Shown here piece by piece: positions 1-12,711 of a stretch of 64,000 nt of DNA. This DNA is from Caenorhabditis remanei (taxonomy: Eukaryota; Nematoda; Chromadorea; Rhabditida; Rhabditidae): assembly GCF_010183535.1 (NCBI RefSeq), contig NC_071332.1, positions 11,036,001-11,100,000 on the forward strand. The letters are read 5' to 3'. Each line of letters begins with the position of its first letter. Positions within the stretch are counted from its first letter, which is position 1. A program made the position numbers and the translations under genes. The notes below the pieces were generated by a model. That model was given only the letters and a program-made list of their open reading frames with translations. It made no database searches and was not told the origin of the DNA.

Positions 1-671
1 GTTACGGATACCAAAACGTAAACAACCGGAGTGAAAAAACAGGAACTGAGGACTGGAAATCTTCATAAACTAACCCATGGATACCAACCTGAAAACACAA
101 TGTGTCCTACGGGGGTGTCTGGAAATATTTAGCAGTCACAAATTTTTTTGTTGGTATTGAGTTTTACTCGTCTTGGTAGATCCTTCGTTCCGAAAAAAAG
201 TGCAAAGGCAAAAAAAAACTTTGACAGCAAATGAAATAACAAGTCAGAAAACACATCAGAGATCAAGTGGACAAGCCTTCGACATATTTTCAAACCCGGC
301 CACCAGATTAGGTTGCTTCTGAAAAACTTGAACAACGAATCATACTGCCAAGTATATACAGTACGTAAGCATTCAGAAAAACTCGAAACATCTTCTTTAC
401 AGAAATCTCATGATCTTGATCTCATGTTTCAATGTTTTAAAAATATCTTTGATCTCATGTTTCAATGTTTCAAAAGTCACGTCTCTTTGTTCAAGAGTCA
501 TTTATGACCATAGCGGTCATTGTTTACAAAACTATTAATCTACGCACACATAATTTTCGGACGATTTGCATAAAACTGAAATGGTCTTTGCAGAACAGTT
601 CAAGACCATAATAGTACTACATATGTATATAAAAAGAAGCTTATGTTCGCAAAAATGTGAGCTGTTTCATA
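1..671. other. intergenic / upstream region
   Basis: No convincing gene is visible. A 20-nt direct repeat (GATCTCATGTTTCAATGTTT) occurs at 418-437 and again at 451-470, a 33-bp period. The rest is AT-rich upstream sequence of the ferroportin gene. Confidence 0.5.
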
Positions 672-2214
672 ATGTATTCCAGAAAAGAGTGGTTACTGTA
701 TTCTGCATTTACTTGTTTATGCGTGGTAATTTGAAAATAGAATCTAGATTAGCGAGCTCTTTCTCTTTTTTTCAGGAAGATCGAACTTTTTCATTCTTCA
801 CATCGATTGTGCTGGAATCTATCGGGGGAATGCGCTATGTTTCTATCGGACAATTTTCAGAAAGCGTAATGCAGATGGTTCTTAGTGGAATGCTTGGAAA
901 GTTGATGGATAAAGAAGCTAGAAAAAATGGTGGGGCTTCAAAAAAAAACAACGGAACGTATGAACAATTGTTTCAGTCACAATCACCATATTGCTTTTCA
1001 ATAACATTAGTTTGTTTCTGTCAGTGTCTTGTTTCTTAGGTACGGTTCTCGCATTTTCAGATAAAAATATTTACTTTCAGTTTCGATCTCAAAGTTTGAA
1101 TATTCTCTGATTTCATTGTACTTTTCTATATTTTTCTGCTCACTCAACAGACTTTTTCTTAACGCGGAAAAGTCATTACTATCTAGAGATTGGATAGTAA
1201 AACTCTGTGAGCCAAGTGAGATCAGTAGACAGAATGCGACTCTGACTGGTCTGGACCAACTGATGAACGTATTGTCTCCGATTGCTGTTGGGGTAGGTCA
1301 AAAGTTGTTCTGATAATGAACATGAGTTTTATTTTCAGGCACTTGTCTCTTCTGTCGGAATATTCCATTCCTTGTTGGTTTTCGCTTGTGGATCATTGAT
1401 CACTCTAATTCTGAAATCTATATTTCTTTACTCAATCTATCAAACTAATGAATCTCTTCACTACAAGAGACAACTATCGTGGCTAGATTCTGATTCGTTC
1501 AAATCTCATTCGTCTACATCCATTTCACTTCCAACTGAAGAAAAACGTGGCGTGTTTGCTACTTATTACTACCAGAAAACATTCCTCGCTGCAATCGGAA
1601 TGTCACTTTTCTACAAAACTGTTATGGGGTTCGATAATTTGGCTGTTGGATACGCTAAAAGTTCCTCAGACATACCAATTTTCACAATTGGTGTCTTACG
1701 TTCGTATGGGTCACTGGCCGGAATGATGGGAGTAATTTCTTATTCATTAATGGAAAAACGAATAGGATTGATAAATGCTGGGTTTGTTGGACTCATAATT
1801 CAACAAGTGTTTTCATTGATTGCGGTATCAACAATTTGGATACCAGGATCTCCGTTTTTTGAAAATAATTCTGAAGAAGGGCATAGTGTTTTCATTTTCT
1901 TGACTGCAATTGCAACAGCTAGATACGGTAAAAGTATCAGAGAAATCGAGCATAATGAAATATATTTAGGTCTCTGGTGTCTCGATCTCACCATCACTCA
2001 TTCAATGCAAATTCACATTCCGGAGACGGAAAGAAATACAGTGTTTGGTTTTCACATGGCGCTTTGTCAAGCTTTCTCGGTGCCCAAAGAGCTACTGGTG
2101 ATACTTTTTCCGGACCCTTCTCAATTTTATTCGTATATTTTGTCTTCTTACTTTTGTGTTACAATTGGCCAACTCTTGTTTTGCATTTACGCACGGAATA
2201 TCCGTTATGAATAA
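672..2214 (+). CDS. ferroportin-family iron exporter (SLC40)
   Basis: Ferroportins are multi-pass plasma-membrane exporters of ferrous iron. Exons inferred from splice sites and frame: 672-725, 776-929, 977-1039, 1081-1292, 1339-1927 and 1970-2214, all with consistent phase. Family landmarks are an N-terminal EDRTF segment (vertebrate GDRMW), SRDWIV followed by NATLTGLDQLMNVLSPIAVG (vertebrate [20 protein letters not shown]), a PGSPF loop, and GLWCLDLTITHSMQ near the C-terminus. The last intron is only 42 bp and in frame, so it could be mistaken for coding sequence. The start ATG at 672 gives MYSRKEWLLY, similar to nematode ferroportin N-termini. The protein is about 440 residues, shorter than the vertebrate one. 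C. elegans has three paralogs (fpn-1.1 to fpn-1.3); I cannot say which one this matches. A divergent duplicate is possible. Confidence 0.88.
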
Positions 2215-3068
2215 ACGTTTCAAAGAGCTCCTAGTTTTCGGAGAAACAGTTCATCTCTTCTTCCAACATACAGTGAAAATCAGTTCACTTTAAAATCATT
2301 ACTAAAGATTTGATCACAGTTACTTCTTGCCCGTACCGTTCCGTTACACGTCATCGGGTCTTGCAAATAAATTTAAATTTTCTATCTGTTTGCAGATGAA
2401 ATAGTTTCGCATGCACTATGGTCATCCTAACTTTTACACGAATAATCCGTTGTAGAATTTTAAGTGAAATGAAACAAAAGATGAAATGAACTGTGAGTTC
2501 CAAGATTTTTGACTTCTAACCAGAAATTTCGGACTGCAGAACTAATTTTGGGTTTAATATTTGTTAGTATAGATTTATGCTTGGTTCCAAATCTCTAGTT
2601 ACAGTAACCATCCGAGTCTTCGTAGATCTTGAACTTCAACAGATTCCCGGAACTAGAAGATATTTATAACAATGATGCCTACAGTGTGGTTTGATATATA
2701 TTCATTTTGACAAGTGATAAGAGTACAGATAGATCGTCTATCCATGGATGACACAATTTATCTACAGATACAATCTTAATGAGTGCAGTGTGTTTTGAGG
2801 TGTAGTATCAGACGATATCATCAAAACAGGTTGGGATAAAGCATTTTCCAAAATCTTGTCTCATTTTGAGATACGATACAAAGTGACCATTGTTCGAAAA
2901 ACTCATATGACGTTGTTAATGCGATAGATGATTTGATAAGAGTGTCAATCATTTCTCGACCGTCTAGTTGTTTTCCTTTTTTTGAAAGTTCGATATATTA
3001 TACTCAAGGTTATCTGAATTCAATTCAATACGTTTTTATATTCTTCAACATATTCGTCTATATTCAGA
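2215..3068. other. intergenic region
   Basis: AT-rich sequence between the ferroportin stop and the NHR start. No coding signal, RNA gene or repeat was recognised. Confidence 0.5.
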
Positions 3069-4364
3069 ATGCTAACGCCTTCTCCTTCGACTCCTGGAGA
3101 TTCTGTTAATTTTGAGAGAGTTTGTACAATATGTGGGAGACCAGCATTCTGCAGATATTATGGAGTTAGTGGTTTCGCTTTCAGATCAAAAAAGCTACAC
3201 CGTGTATTTTTTTCAGGCAGTCTCCTGTGAAGCATGCAAAATGTTTTTTCGTCGAATGATTGTAGAAAAACTCTCTTATAAGTGCAAGAAAATTAATAAT
3301 TGTTACGTGACGTCATCTGGAAGTCCATTGAAATGTAGAGCGTGTCGATTCAAGAGATGTCTCCAGTTAGGAATGAAACTTCCTCCTTCCAACTATACGG
3401 CACTTGAACTTAGAAATCAGAAAGATGATGAATTAAACCAGCTGATCAAATCATTGAAGGTTCGAGATGGCAAACGATTAGAAGTTTATATCAACTTCTT
3501 TACGACTCAAAATCCAAGTTTAGAAGAAATACTTTCAGGAACTAAGATTTTCCAATCGGAAAAACTTGTAAGTTTTTAAAACTTCAAAACGAATTGAAAC
3601 AATTATTTTCAGAGATCAGAAGTGACTCCAGTGGAGTGGTCCTTTTCGGCCATCTACAGCGTTTTGAATCTTTTTAGAAGTTTTGATTTCATTGAGCAAT
3701 TGGATGCAAAAGATAAGGTTAATTGAAGATTTATGTTCAAAACTGATTCAATTTTTCCAGAAACTTCTTTTCCAATTCAACACGTTCCGATCCAATGTTC
3801 TGTGTGGTGGAATGCGTGCTTTAAAAGATCAAAGAGACAAAATGGTGACTCCGAGTGGGCAAGAAATATTCCCCGATATTCTTGTCACAAAATTCAATGC
3901 TTCTGCAGAATTAATAAATAGAGTGTGTTGTCAAGTCGTGGCAAGATTGATAGAATTGAAAGTCACTGATGAAGAATTTGTGTTTCTCAACTTAATTTTC
4001 TTCTGTAACACACGTAAGTGTTTGATGGCATATTTCTAAGATTTTGTGAGCACAGGCAAAGTTGTTTTCTGGAGTTTTCGATTCGTATGTTTTTATTTCA
4101 GCCGATTCTCTTTCCGATGCCGCAAAGTCTATTCTCTCTTCTCGCCAGAAGTTCTACGTCTCTGTCCTCTTCCAATATTGTCAGCTGACCTATCAGAAAT
4201 CTGCACCATCTCGTCTGAATGATCTACTTTCTGTGTACCACGTCATACAAAAGAATACTTCAGAAATGCAATATATCGGTATTATGATTCAAGGATTTAT
4301 TCCCAATTTTCCAATTAAAAAATTGGTTTCCGATACTTATATGTTAGGAGCAATTAATAAATGA
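3069..4364 (+). CDS. nuclear hormone receptor (supplementary NHR)
   Basis: A ligand-regulated DNA-binding transcription factor of the expanded nematode NHR family. Exons: 3069-3164, 3217-3567, 3613-3717, 3761-4013 and 4102-4364, about 355 residues with phases that agree. The DNA-binding domain starts near residue 18. Zinc finger 1 reads C-x2-C (CTIC) to C-x2-C (CEAC), followed by KMFFRR. Finger 2 uses CKKINNC and then CRACRFKRCLQLGM. The C-terminal half contains the helical pattern of an NHR ligand-binding domain, including ELKVTDEEFVFLNLIFFCN and a helix beginning LSDAAKSILSSRQKFY. The DNA-recognition helix (CEACKMFF) is of the supplementary nematode type. The C. elegans ortholog and ligand cannot be named from sequence alone. 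Confidence 0.9.
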
Positions 4365-5536
4365 GTTCTCAAATGTGGAAAGTAACAATCTAGTTTGTAG
4401 TTAGCAACAGGCTAAACATTGAATATATTTAAAAACAGAAAAATTGCAAAAAGAATAGGTTCTGGTTCAACGGTGCAGAAAAGATATCGAACGGATGGGA
4501 AGAAAAACATTAGGACACAATTTTTCATAAATTTCTGATCTGGTTTTGATGTTAGAACTATTTTTTCAATGGTTTCGACTTCAAACTAAAACCAGAACTC
4601 AAATTCTGATGTACTCAATTTCTTATTTAAACATTTCCATTGTGTTTAAATTTATAACGAACATCACTCGATTTTTTTGAAAGCGAAACCCGGAATCTTC
4701 ATGGAACATATAATCTTGAGATCCCAACTCTTTTTACACTAGGTTATTGTCAACATTAAATTGTATTTCGAGAGCTCTTCATATAATTTCGGGTTGGTTT
4801 TCTATTCCAGTTATAAAATACGGAAGTTCGTTTCTCATTCCAGAATTGTTCTTCAATCAAAAAACCAAAACTCCCGTCATAAACTCCTCTCATGTGTGTC
4901 TATTTAATTTCTAAAAGTTCACGTAATCCCTCTCTTCGACCTAAGCAATACGATTCAAATTTAATTACATGAACCCTAAACTAATATTCTTTCGACCAAT
5001 CACATCAAACTTACCTCATATTATGATTTATTATAATAAAGCTATACATGTCTCGAATTCGGAGAAAATTCATTTGATATTTCCGGGTGGCCATACTGAA
5101 AGAATTTCCCTATTTAGTCATTATTTTTGAATTAATGTTCAGATTTAAAGCTGATTTTTTCAGGTGGGAGTGTGAATGATACGTGAAGAGAATTACAGCT
5201 GACAGACAGACAAAAAGTTTATAGTGAGATTTTCTAGAGCTTTTGGTTTGTTGGATCCTGGGACATTATGAAATTCCTATGATTGTTAAAGTATCCTTCC
5301 ATCATTTAAACTTTTTCCTCATCATTGTTCACTAGGTCTCAGAATCCCAATTCTTCTTGAACTTCACGTCATTCTTTCTTCTATTTCCGTGCTCTCTAAT
5401 TTGTATATTTTTCCATCAAGCTCTCCCGAAACCCATATTGCTTTTATTATTTGCATCCATCCTACTTTGTTTTCCGAGTCTCTGATATTTTCAACACCAA
5501 AACACTCGAGTTTCTAGACAACTTGCTCGATACTAA
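4365..5536. other. intergenic region
   Basis: About 1.2 kb of AT-rich DNA between the NHR stop and the first Sra-like receptor. No open frame with splice context, tRNA or clear repeat was found. Confidence 0.5.
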
Positions 5537-6982
5537 ATGACACCTGTGGAGACTTATGAAGCTGGTTTGTGTACGGTGATTCCTAATGTATTCCAAAAAT
5601 GTGAAAACGATTGGATATCGAGAAACGGCACTTGCTATCAGGATTCGTGTTGTATGAGTTTTGAGGCACGGCTAGTTAGTATCGAAGTAAAATAGTAAAA
5701 AAAAAATTTCAGGCTGCAACTTCCTGGTATTATCGACTTGCCCAATTTTCTCATGTTGTCTTCAGCATAGCTGGTTTGATAGTAATTATAACGTACCTTA
5801 TCCGCTTCCGACCCAAACATATTCTTCCCGAAAACGTCAGAGTACTCGTTGATATCATGATACTGTTGATTGTTGCTCATTCTATTGATATGATACTGTT
5901 ACATGTGAGTTTTTTTTAGAAAATAGAAAATATGCGAAAGAGCTACGAGGCATCGGAAATAAGGAATAAAACACTGCATTTTCAGCTTTACCACCTAGTG
6001 CAATCATTCCGAGTTCTCTCTTCCGAACCGTGTTTAATACGGGAAAAAGTATCTTTTTGTGCTCCTTTCCGTTATACATATGCATTTTGTTCGATGGCCC
6101 TGGCCATTTGTACGTATTGTATATACATCGACCGTGTGGCATGTGCATTCTACAAGAATTATACAAAAAATCAAAGGTTTATTCTAATAGCACAACTGGT
6201 TCAATTGGTAGGCGACGGGTATTTGAAACTCAGGTGAATTTCAACTTGCTCCAGGTGGTAATCGCAACTTCCATCGTTCTCTGGGTTTATCGGAATGAAG
6301 AGTCAGATACATATCTCTTGTCTTGTTTGAATGTTCCAGTAGCATCTGTGGCCGACATGACAAAAGCCACAGTCGCCATATTTCCGATCAACTTTGTCTG
6401 CTTTTTTTGTCGATTGGCTTGTTTCGACATTTTAAAAGAAAAGAAGAAGGGTGAGTTTTTCAGACAGAAGTCTATTTCAAATTTAGCAATAGCTGAGATT
6501 TATTCAAGTAACTGAACAGATCACTGATTAGTAACCCTTCGACTTGTGTCATAATCCTAATAATTTTGATTTGAGCTCCAGTAGTCGTTTCGATATTGTT
6601 CGACACTTCTCAGCAGCCGTCGACGTCGAGTCTTCTGAATTTCTATACCGTACCACTGGAACTCAGGCTGCAATTATGGCCCTCTTCTCTGTCGTCTCCT
6701 TGGCAATGAGATTAGTCTATAATAGTCTGCCAAGGCCAGTCGGTTTAACGATTGCGACGTTTTCATATGTAAGCTTTCAAATTTATGAAATTTCTAACAA
6801 TATTTAGTTTTCAGATCTTCAGCATCTATAGTTTTGTGGTTCCTTTGATCATAGTTCAATATGTTCGAAAAACTTCTGAAAACCGAAAAAGTCGAATACT
6901 GAGTCACGTCGGGTTGAAAACAGTTGGATCCGAGGGAGCACAGAATTATTTTGAAATGATAAAATCACAATGGGAACAATGA
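5537..6982 (+). pseudogene. Sra-superfamily-like 7TM chemoreceptor, frameshifted copy
   Basis: Candidate chemosensory GPCR. Exons: 5537-5674, 5713-5904, 5986-6207, 6255-6450, 6582-6768 and 6815-6982. Three exons match the convergent paralog at 7293-9626 in size (222 and 187 nt exactly, the last 168 versus 165). The exon at 6255-6450 is 196 nt, against 197 nt in the paralog. The missing base lies in a run of seven Ts at 6402-6408. Beyond it the paralog frame (LSxxxxFRHFK) resumes only in another frame, and the next exon needs a phase-2 junction. Features include an N-terminal Cys-rich segment (NDWISRNGTCYQDSCC), about seven hydrophobic segments and a C-terminus ending KSQWEQ. The first donor is uncertain; GTTAGT at 5675 adds three residues relative to the paralog. 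This could be a pseudogene, an allele or a sequencing error. The subfamily (sra, srab or other) is uncertain. Confidence 0.75.
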
Positions 6983-7292
6983 AGATTGATAATTCCAAGA
7001 AAATGAATTGTTTATACCGAAAAACTTGCTTCTTTATTTCAGAATTTTTTAAATCTTTGTTCAATGTTTCGCTTCAAGATACATAGGGATGTTATTGAAG
7101 CTGACTAGAAAATACAAAAACTTCTTCACAAAAAATCATTTTTATACATACATCACATGTTGAAAACTTTCAGAACGCAGTCCAAATTAACAGATTAATT
7201 TCCAATAAGATATTATTAGAAAAATTGGTGAGGCTAATGAATAAAAGTGCTTACAAATAATAAATTTCAAGAAACAAGGATTAATTGTTAAA
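6983..7292. other. short intergenic gap between convergent receptors
   Basis: AT-rich 3' flanks of the two convergent paralogs. Nothing else was recognised. Confidence 0.5.
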
Positions 7293-9626
7293 TCACTCCC
7301 ATTGAGACTTCATCATTCCGAAATAGTTGTCTGCTCCTTCTTTTCCCACTGACTTCAACTTGACATGACTCCATATTCTCGTTCTTCTGGTGCCATCTCG
7401 TTTTCTTCCGTAATCTACCATCACCAACGGAATCACAAAACAGTAAATACTGAACACCTGAAAAATGAGTTTCTTAGTTTAAGGATAGTTTCTTAGTGCT
7501 CCTCACATAAGATAATGTGGCAATTGTGAGATGTAATGGTCTGGGGGTGTCTTCGTAGAAAAACCGCATGGAAAGTGACAAAACTGGGTAGATCACAATG
7601 AAAACTGCTTGACTTATGGTTACAATGTACAAGAATTCAGAAGACTCCACGTCGACTGCCGCTGTGAAATGACTGTTGATTTCGAAGCGGCTTCTGGAAT
7701 CCAAATTTTTGGTACAAAGCTTCTGAATATTGTTTTGTATTTCATGAAGTCTTTGGATTCACAGTTCAATAGATCCTGGTTTACTCTCCAATTCACCCCT
7801 TATTGAATTTAAATCATAATATTTGAGTTCAACTTATCAATTTTGTTTTGTTCTCAACCACTCTTGATAATGTCATTCATAACGTCAACATGTTTTTTGT
7901 TCCCCATTAATGCTTGTCACCAGAAAGTGGTTATTAGGCACAGTTTAGTTCTGAGAAACAATTGAGGTTAATAGGGTTCAGAAGAAAGATCAAGAAAACA
8001 AGTCACTTCGAATTTCTGAACTCGTTTTCACACAGGCGAGTGTTCGATATGCTAAACCACATTTAATTGTAATTTTTTTTTCAACTGCGAGGCTATGTAA
8101 TTTAAGCTTACAGAACATGATGTTTTGGCTTTTTCGGAACCTTTCATCATTGAAGTATGATTTATGTTCATTAAACTTATCGCCATTTGTTGTACCATAT
8201 AATCACATACTCAAACTTTTTCCTGGAAGTTTTTTCCTCCTGATATTCTAAATAATGTTTTTTCTTTAGATCAACTGATCAAATGACTTAAAAACCAAAT
8301 GCCAATTCGAAAAACTAACCGGTTTTCTTTCTTCTTAAAATGTCGAAACATTATTACTGATAAGAAACAACAAATAATGTTGATGGGGAAAACAGCGGCG
8401 GTGACAAAACTCAGATCTACCATAGAATCAAGTGGAATATTCAGACAAGAAAGGAGATAAGATTCAGAGTCTTCTTCACGATAGACCCACGCAATCACCC
8501 CTGCCGACAAGATGATCTGAAACCGAGTTGCGTTCAAGTTCAAGACAAATCTAGAAAAATTCTTGTGGTCCCACGACTTACCCATTTCAACACCAGCAAG
8601 TACTGAATAACTTTCTGATATTTTAAGTAGTCATTGTAGAAAGCACACAGGAGTCGATCAATATAGAGACAATACTGACAAAACGCTAGACCCAACGTAC
8701 AAAATGAGAATGTGTACCGGAAAAGAGCACAGAATGAAACTTGAACTCGCACTGCGCATGGATTGGAAACAATTGCTTTATAGGATTGAGATATGTGATA
8801 GACCTGAAATTTAAAATAAAGATTGAAAACGAACCCGGTTTGTGGTTTTTTAAGTCAGTACTATTCTGTAGTATTGTTGATTTGTTTTTGTTTTGTGATT
8901 TCCACCTAAACGTTCTTTTGATTCTGTTGATCTCTTTTCAAATGATTTTGAAAAATTGGTTTCGAATAAAATATCACTTGAAAAGATCACGTTTCTCCGG
9001 ATGTTTATATTTTCGAAACTCGTAAATCACATGTTTCAAAAAATATGTACTCTGGAGGAAGCTGCTGGATTGCCACAATCAAGGAAACATAACTGATCGT
9101 GTATCATTCAAAACATCTCGATTATTTTAAAACTAACAAAGACCACCCGTAGAGAAGTTAGATGTTTGAAAATTGTGTTTCCCAGTTCTAGTGATCAGGG
9201 CGATGTTTCCATCACCCATCTGTTGTGAGAGCTTGGGAGAAGAGAACAATAGATAAAAAGAAGACTCACATGTATCATGATCATGTCAATGGAGTGAGCA
9301 AACATTAGAATCAACATTATATTCACCAAAACTCTCACATTGTCTGGTAACATGTGTTTCGAAGAATATTTCGATGCATAAATGATAATGACTAGTAATC
9401 CTAGTAAGCTAAAAATCACATGGGATCCTTGAGCCAATCGATAGTACCATGACGTGGCAGTCTCAAAACTGGTACAACAAGTGTCTTCGTAACAAGTTCC
9501 TGGTTTCGATATCCAGTCATTATTGCAGGTTTTGGTGTTTGTTGAGTGGACTGTACACAGATCAGATGCGAAAAAATCAGTAGCGGACAAGGCGAGACTA
9601 CTAGGGGTGGTTAAAAGAAGTGACAT
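7293..9626 (-). CDS. Sra-superfamily-like 7TM chemoreceptor, intact paralog
   Basis: Candidate chemosensory GPCR on the minus strand. Exons in transcript order: 9270-9626, 8582-8803, 8320-8516, 7507-7693 and 7293-7457, giving 1128 nt or 375 residues with all phases consistent. The extracellular N-terminus holds NDWISKPGTCYEDTCC. Seven hydrophobic stretches follow, including HVIFSLLGLLVIIIYASKY and AGVIAWVYREEDSESYLLSC. The tail ends VGKEGADNYF...SQWE. Its exon 1 covers what is split into two exons in the left paralog, so an intron was gained or lost. The topology and C-terminal pattern suit the Sra superfamily, but I could not settle the subfamily. Nothing in the sequence shows ligand or expression. 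Confidence 0.85.
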
Positions 9627-10083
9627 AATACAATTAATAAATGAATATTTGAATATATTATAAATATTTGAGAACAGATACCTTGAGACAGGTAACATAA
9701 ACAACGAAATGCGAGTGATATGTTATAATGATATAAGGCTCCACCAGATAATGATATAGTTTGAAAAGTTTTAGGAAATTTCCAAATTTCAAAGAATTAT
9801 TTACTTTAGAGAGTATGAATTACGATGTCAGATGTCCTTTGTGAAATTTGCATCTGGAGAAAAAAAGAGAGAAAAACACCTGTTTCATGAGGTCTTACAC
9901 ACATTTTTAGGTGACGAAAATGAGAAGAAAAAGTGTATTCTAAATCAGATTATGGCTGCAACAATTTTGAATAAAAGGCTCCACTGTTCAGAAAAGGGTA
10001 CATACATCACATGGTTGAAATAATACAGGAAGGTTTTAGGTTTTCCGTCTGATTCAAGAATATGAACATTTTGAAGTTAGGTA
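9627..10083. other. intergenic region
   Basis: Upstream flank of the minus-strand receptor up to the Tc1 insertion. An open frame at 9832-10023 has no splice context or recognisable similarity and is not called. Confidence 0.45.
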
Positions 10084-11698
10084 CAGTGCTGGCCATAATT
10101 CTATCCCCTTTTGGTTTTTTCAGCATAACTTTTTTATTAGTTATCCGATTGATCTGAAAATTTTTCAGCCTACGGTAAGCATCTATACGCAAGATTGCAG
10201 ACAGAAATTGCATCATCCAATAAAAAATTTTTAGCGTTTTTTTCGATTTTTCGATATTTTCACTTTTTCACGTTTTTCACTTTTTCCAGTTTTTAATTAT
10301 TTGTGTTTTTCTGAAAAGTCCAAAGTGCATGTTCTGACTTGAAAGTTGATGTTTAGGTATGACTAGACCAACAAACAACAAGAACTTCCCGCTTTCTGTC
10401 AAGACCGCCATCTTTCGTGGTCATCTGAATGGACAGTCAACCAAGATGCTTGCTGCTCAGTTTCAGTGCTCACCTTCAGGAATCCGTAAACTTATCAAGA
10501 GGTGTCTTGATCAGGTAAATGTTAAAAAACACTTGTTTAAATCATACAAACGTTTAGAACACGTTTGAGCTGGCAAAACACCCAGGAAGACCTCGAAAAA
10601 CCACCCATGTGATGGATCGCAACATCATCCGAGCGTCAAGAGAGGATCCTCGTAGGACCTCAACGGACATCCAAGTCGTCGTGACTTCTCCGAATGAACC
10701 AGTACCATCCAGAAGAACAATCCGAAGACGTCTCCAAGCTCAAGGACTTCATGGAAGGCGTCCAGTCAAAAAACCGTTCATCAGTGAGAAGAATCGCAGA
10801 AGCCGTGTTGAGTGGGCAAAAGCTCATTTGAGCTGGGGACGTCAGGAGTGGGCAAAACACGTCTGGTCCGACGAATCCAAGTTCAATTTGTTCGGCAGCG
10901 ACGGAAACACATGGATTCGTCGTCCGATTGGAACCAGATTTGATCCCAAGTATCAAACACCGACAGTCAAACATGGGGGTGGATCGTGCATGGTTTGGGG
11001 ATGTTTTTCCAGCCAAGGCATGGGTCCTCTACGAAGAATCGTTGGTATCATGGATCGATTCCAGTATGAAGATATTTTGGAGAATACGATGAGACCATGG
11101 GCACTTCAAAATGTCGGCAGAGCTTACGTCTTCCAGCAAGACAACGATCCGAAGCATACTTCTCTCCATGTTCGCTCGTGGTTTCAACGTCGTCGTGTGG
11201 ATCTTCTGGAGTGGCCAAGCCAAAGTCCGGACTTGAATCCGATTGAACATATGTGGGAAGAGCTCGAACGTCGACTATCTGGAGTTAGAGCCACAAATGC
11301 GGACCAAAAATTCGCGCAACTCGAAGCCGCCTGGATGGCAATCCCGAAGTCGGTGATCGACAAGCTTCTGGACTCGATGCCGAGACGTTGCCAAGCCGTT
11401 ATTGATTCTCGTGGATACGCAACGAAGTATTGAACTTATAAATTTTGTTTCTGGTCATTTTCTTTTTTATTTTTCATTTCCGTGACTCTATTTAGCCGAT
11501 CTCTTATTTTTGTTGATTTTCTTGGTTTTTTGAAAAAAGATGAAATTTTTAAAATTTTTAAAAATATTTTAAAACCAATTTGTTTTTACATATTTTTTAC
11601 CTTTATACACATTGCTGCCAAGTTTCAGATCAATCGGATAACTAATAAAAAAGTTATGCTGAAAAAACCAGAAGGGGATAGAATTATGGCCAGCACTG
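10084..11698 (+). mobile_element. Tc1-family transposon, copy 1 (complete)
   Basis: The element is 1615 bp and flanked by TA target duplications at 10082-10083 and 11699-11700. Its terminal inverted repeats begin CAGTGCTGGCCATAATTCTA, extend about 76 bp and differ at one base (TTTTGG at the left, TTCTGG at the right). C. elegans Tc1 also starts CAGTGCTGGCC, and its size and single-gene organisation are the same. The only gene is a 343-codon transposase. A second copy of identical length lies at 59522-61136 in the opposite orientation. Confidence 0.97.
10359..11433 (+). CDS. Tc1-family transposase (copy 1)
   Basis: DDE transposase that cuts and pastes the element at TA sites. Exons 10359-10514 and 10558-11433, split by a 43-bp intron, encode 343 residues, the length of C. 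elegans Tc1 transposase. The N-terminal part carries the paired-like helix-turn-helix domains (QFQCSPSGIRKLIKR) and a GRPRKT hook. The catalytic domain shows the DD34E set: first Asp in DESKF near residue 157, second in FQQDNDPKH, and Glu in SPDLNPIEHMWEE. There are no internal stops or frameshifts, so it is probably active or was so very recently. The frame is identical to copy 2. Confidence 0.96.
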
Positions 11699-12252
11699 TA
11701 TATTAACTTCCGAGAAAAATAAATTAACTTGTTTTCCATAAACGAGCTTTGTTCATTCAAATTTCATAGAGTTCCTTATTTCATTGTCCCTTAATCGATT
11801 TTTTTCTTATCCCGGATTAAATCAAGTAGACTACAAAAATCATATAACGCTGTGAAACTCTTCATAATTTTTTTCGTTTATAAATCTAACAGGTGAGTTT
11901 TTATGATTTCTACACAATACTTGGTTGGTTTTTCATCCTTGTTGTTGTCACCTGAAATCATTTTTCAAAAGTTCTATTTTGAAAATATATGTATTTTGTT
12001 GTGACTCACCAGCTTCAACAACACTCGCCTTCAGAATTTTTGTTTGTCATTTTTGGTTTTTGATTATTATAAAATAAAGGTACATCAAATGATGTTCGAC
12101 AATTCGACCAGTTTCGCACTATATAATCGCCTTCAGCCAGTGACTGTTCGGCTTATATTTAATTGTCCAAACTTTTTGTGGCCTTTTTTCGGTATACTCT
12201 CTTTTTCATTCCTCTTTTTCGATCGACATTTCATTCCTGTTTCGTTTTCAGA
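11699..12252. other. intergenic region
   Basis: AT-rich DNA from the transposon to the first small secreted gene. The TTTTCAG at 12245-12251, directly before the ATG, could be a trans-splice acceptor or the end of a 5' UTR intron. Confidence 0.45.
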
Positions 12253-12493
12253 ATGTTCACAAAATTCCTCATCGTCATTTTACTGGTCAGTCTTCTCGTC
12301 AGTTTTGCAAGTGCTGATTTTTCTTGCTTCTTCGGAGATTGGATTTGTAAACATATTACCTGCCGGGTGAGTCACTTCTCTGGTTTCAGATCAAATGTTT
12401 ACTGCAAAAAATATGAAAATGGTCGATTTTTTACAGAACTGCGAAATCGCCACCTGTGTTACTGGTGACTGCGTCTGCACAATTTGTACCTAA
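12253..12493 (+). CDS. small secreted 8-cysteine peptide
   Basis: Exons 12253-12366 and 12437-12493 encode 56 residues. The first 21 form a classic signal peptide (MFTKFLIVILLVSLLVSFASA). The mature part is about 35 residues with eight cysteines, so it is probably a disulphide-knotted extracellular peptide. The intron is 70 bp and phase 0, with good GTGAGT and TTTACAG signals. I do not recognise the family. It sits directly upstream of two other small secreted Cys-rich genes on the same strand, with which it shares two-exon structure but little sequence. A role in defence, cuticle or signalling would be a guess. Confidence 0.72.
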
Positions 12494-12711
12494 TTTCTTG
12501 ATAATGTTTGTATACAATGAACTGAATAAATAATGATAACTCACCTCGATATTATTGGAAAAACAATTCATTTACATCTTTAGTCTTACTTTGTTTGCTT
12601 CAAAAAATCGAAACAAATTCAAATCAAATTGTTATCAGTCTAGAGCGCTTTATGCTGCTATAAAATGATCGCGATAAATAAGAACCACTAATTTAATCTT
12701 CGTATCTGAAC

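Noticed and set aside
418..470. Short direct repeat considered as CRISPR-like array
   Set aside because: Only two copies in a eukaryotic AT-rich context; no array.
10660..11250. Minus-strand open frames inside Tc1 copy 1, repeated in copy 2
   Set aside because: They are the antisense of the conserved transposase exon and have no domain or splice signals of their own.
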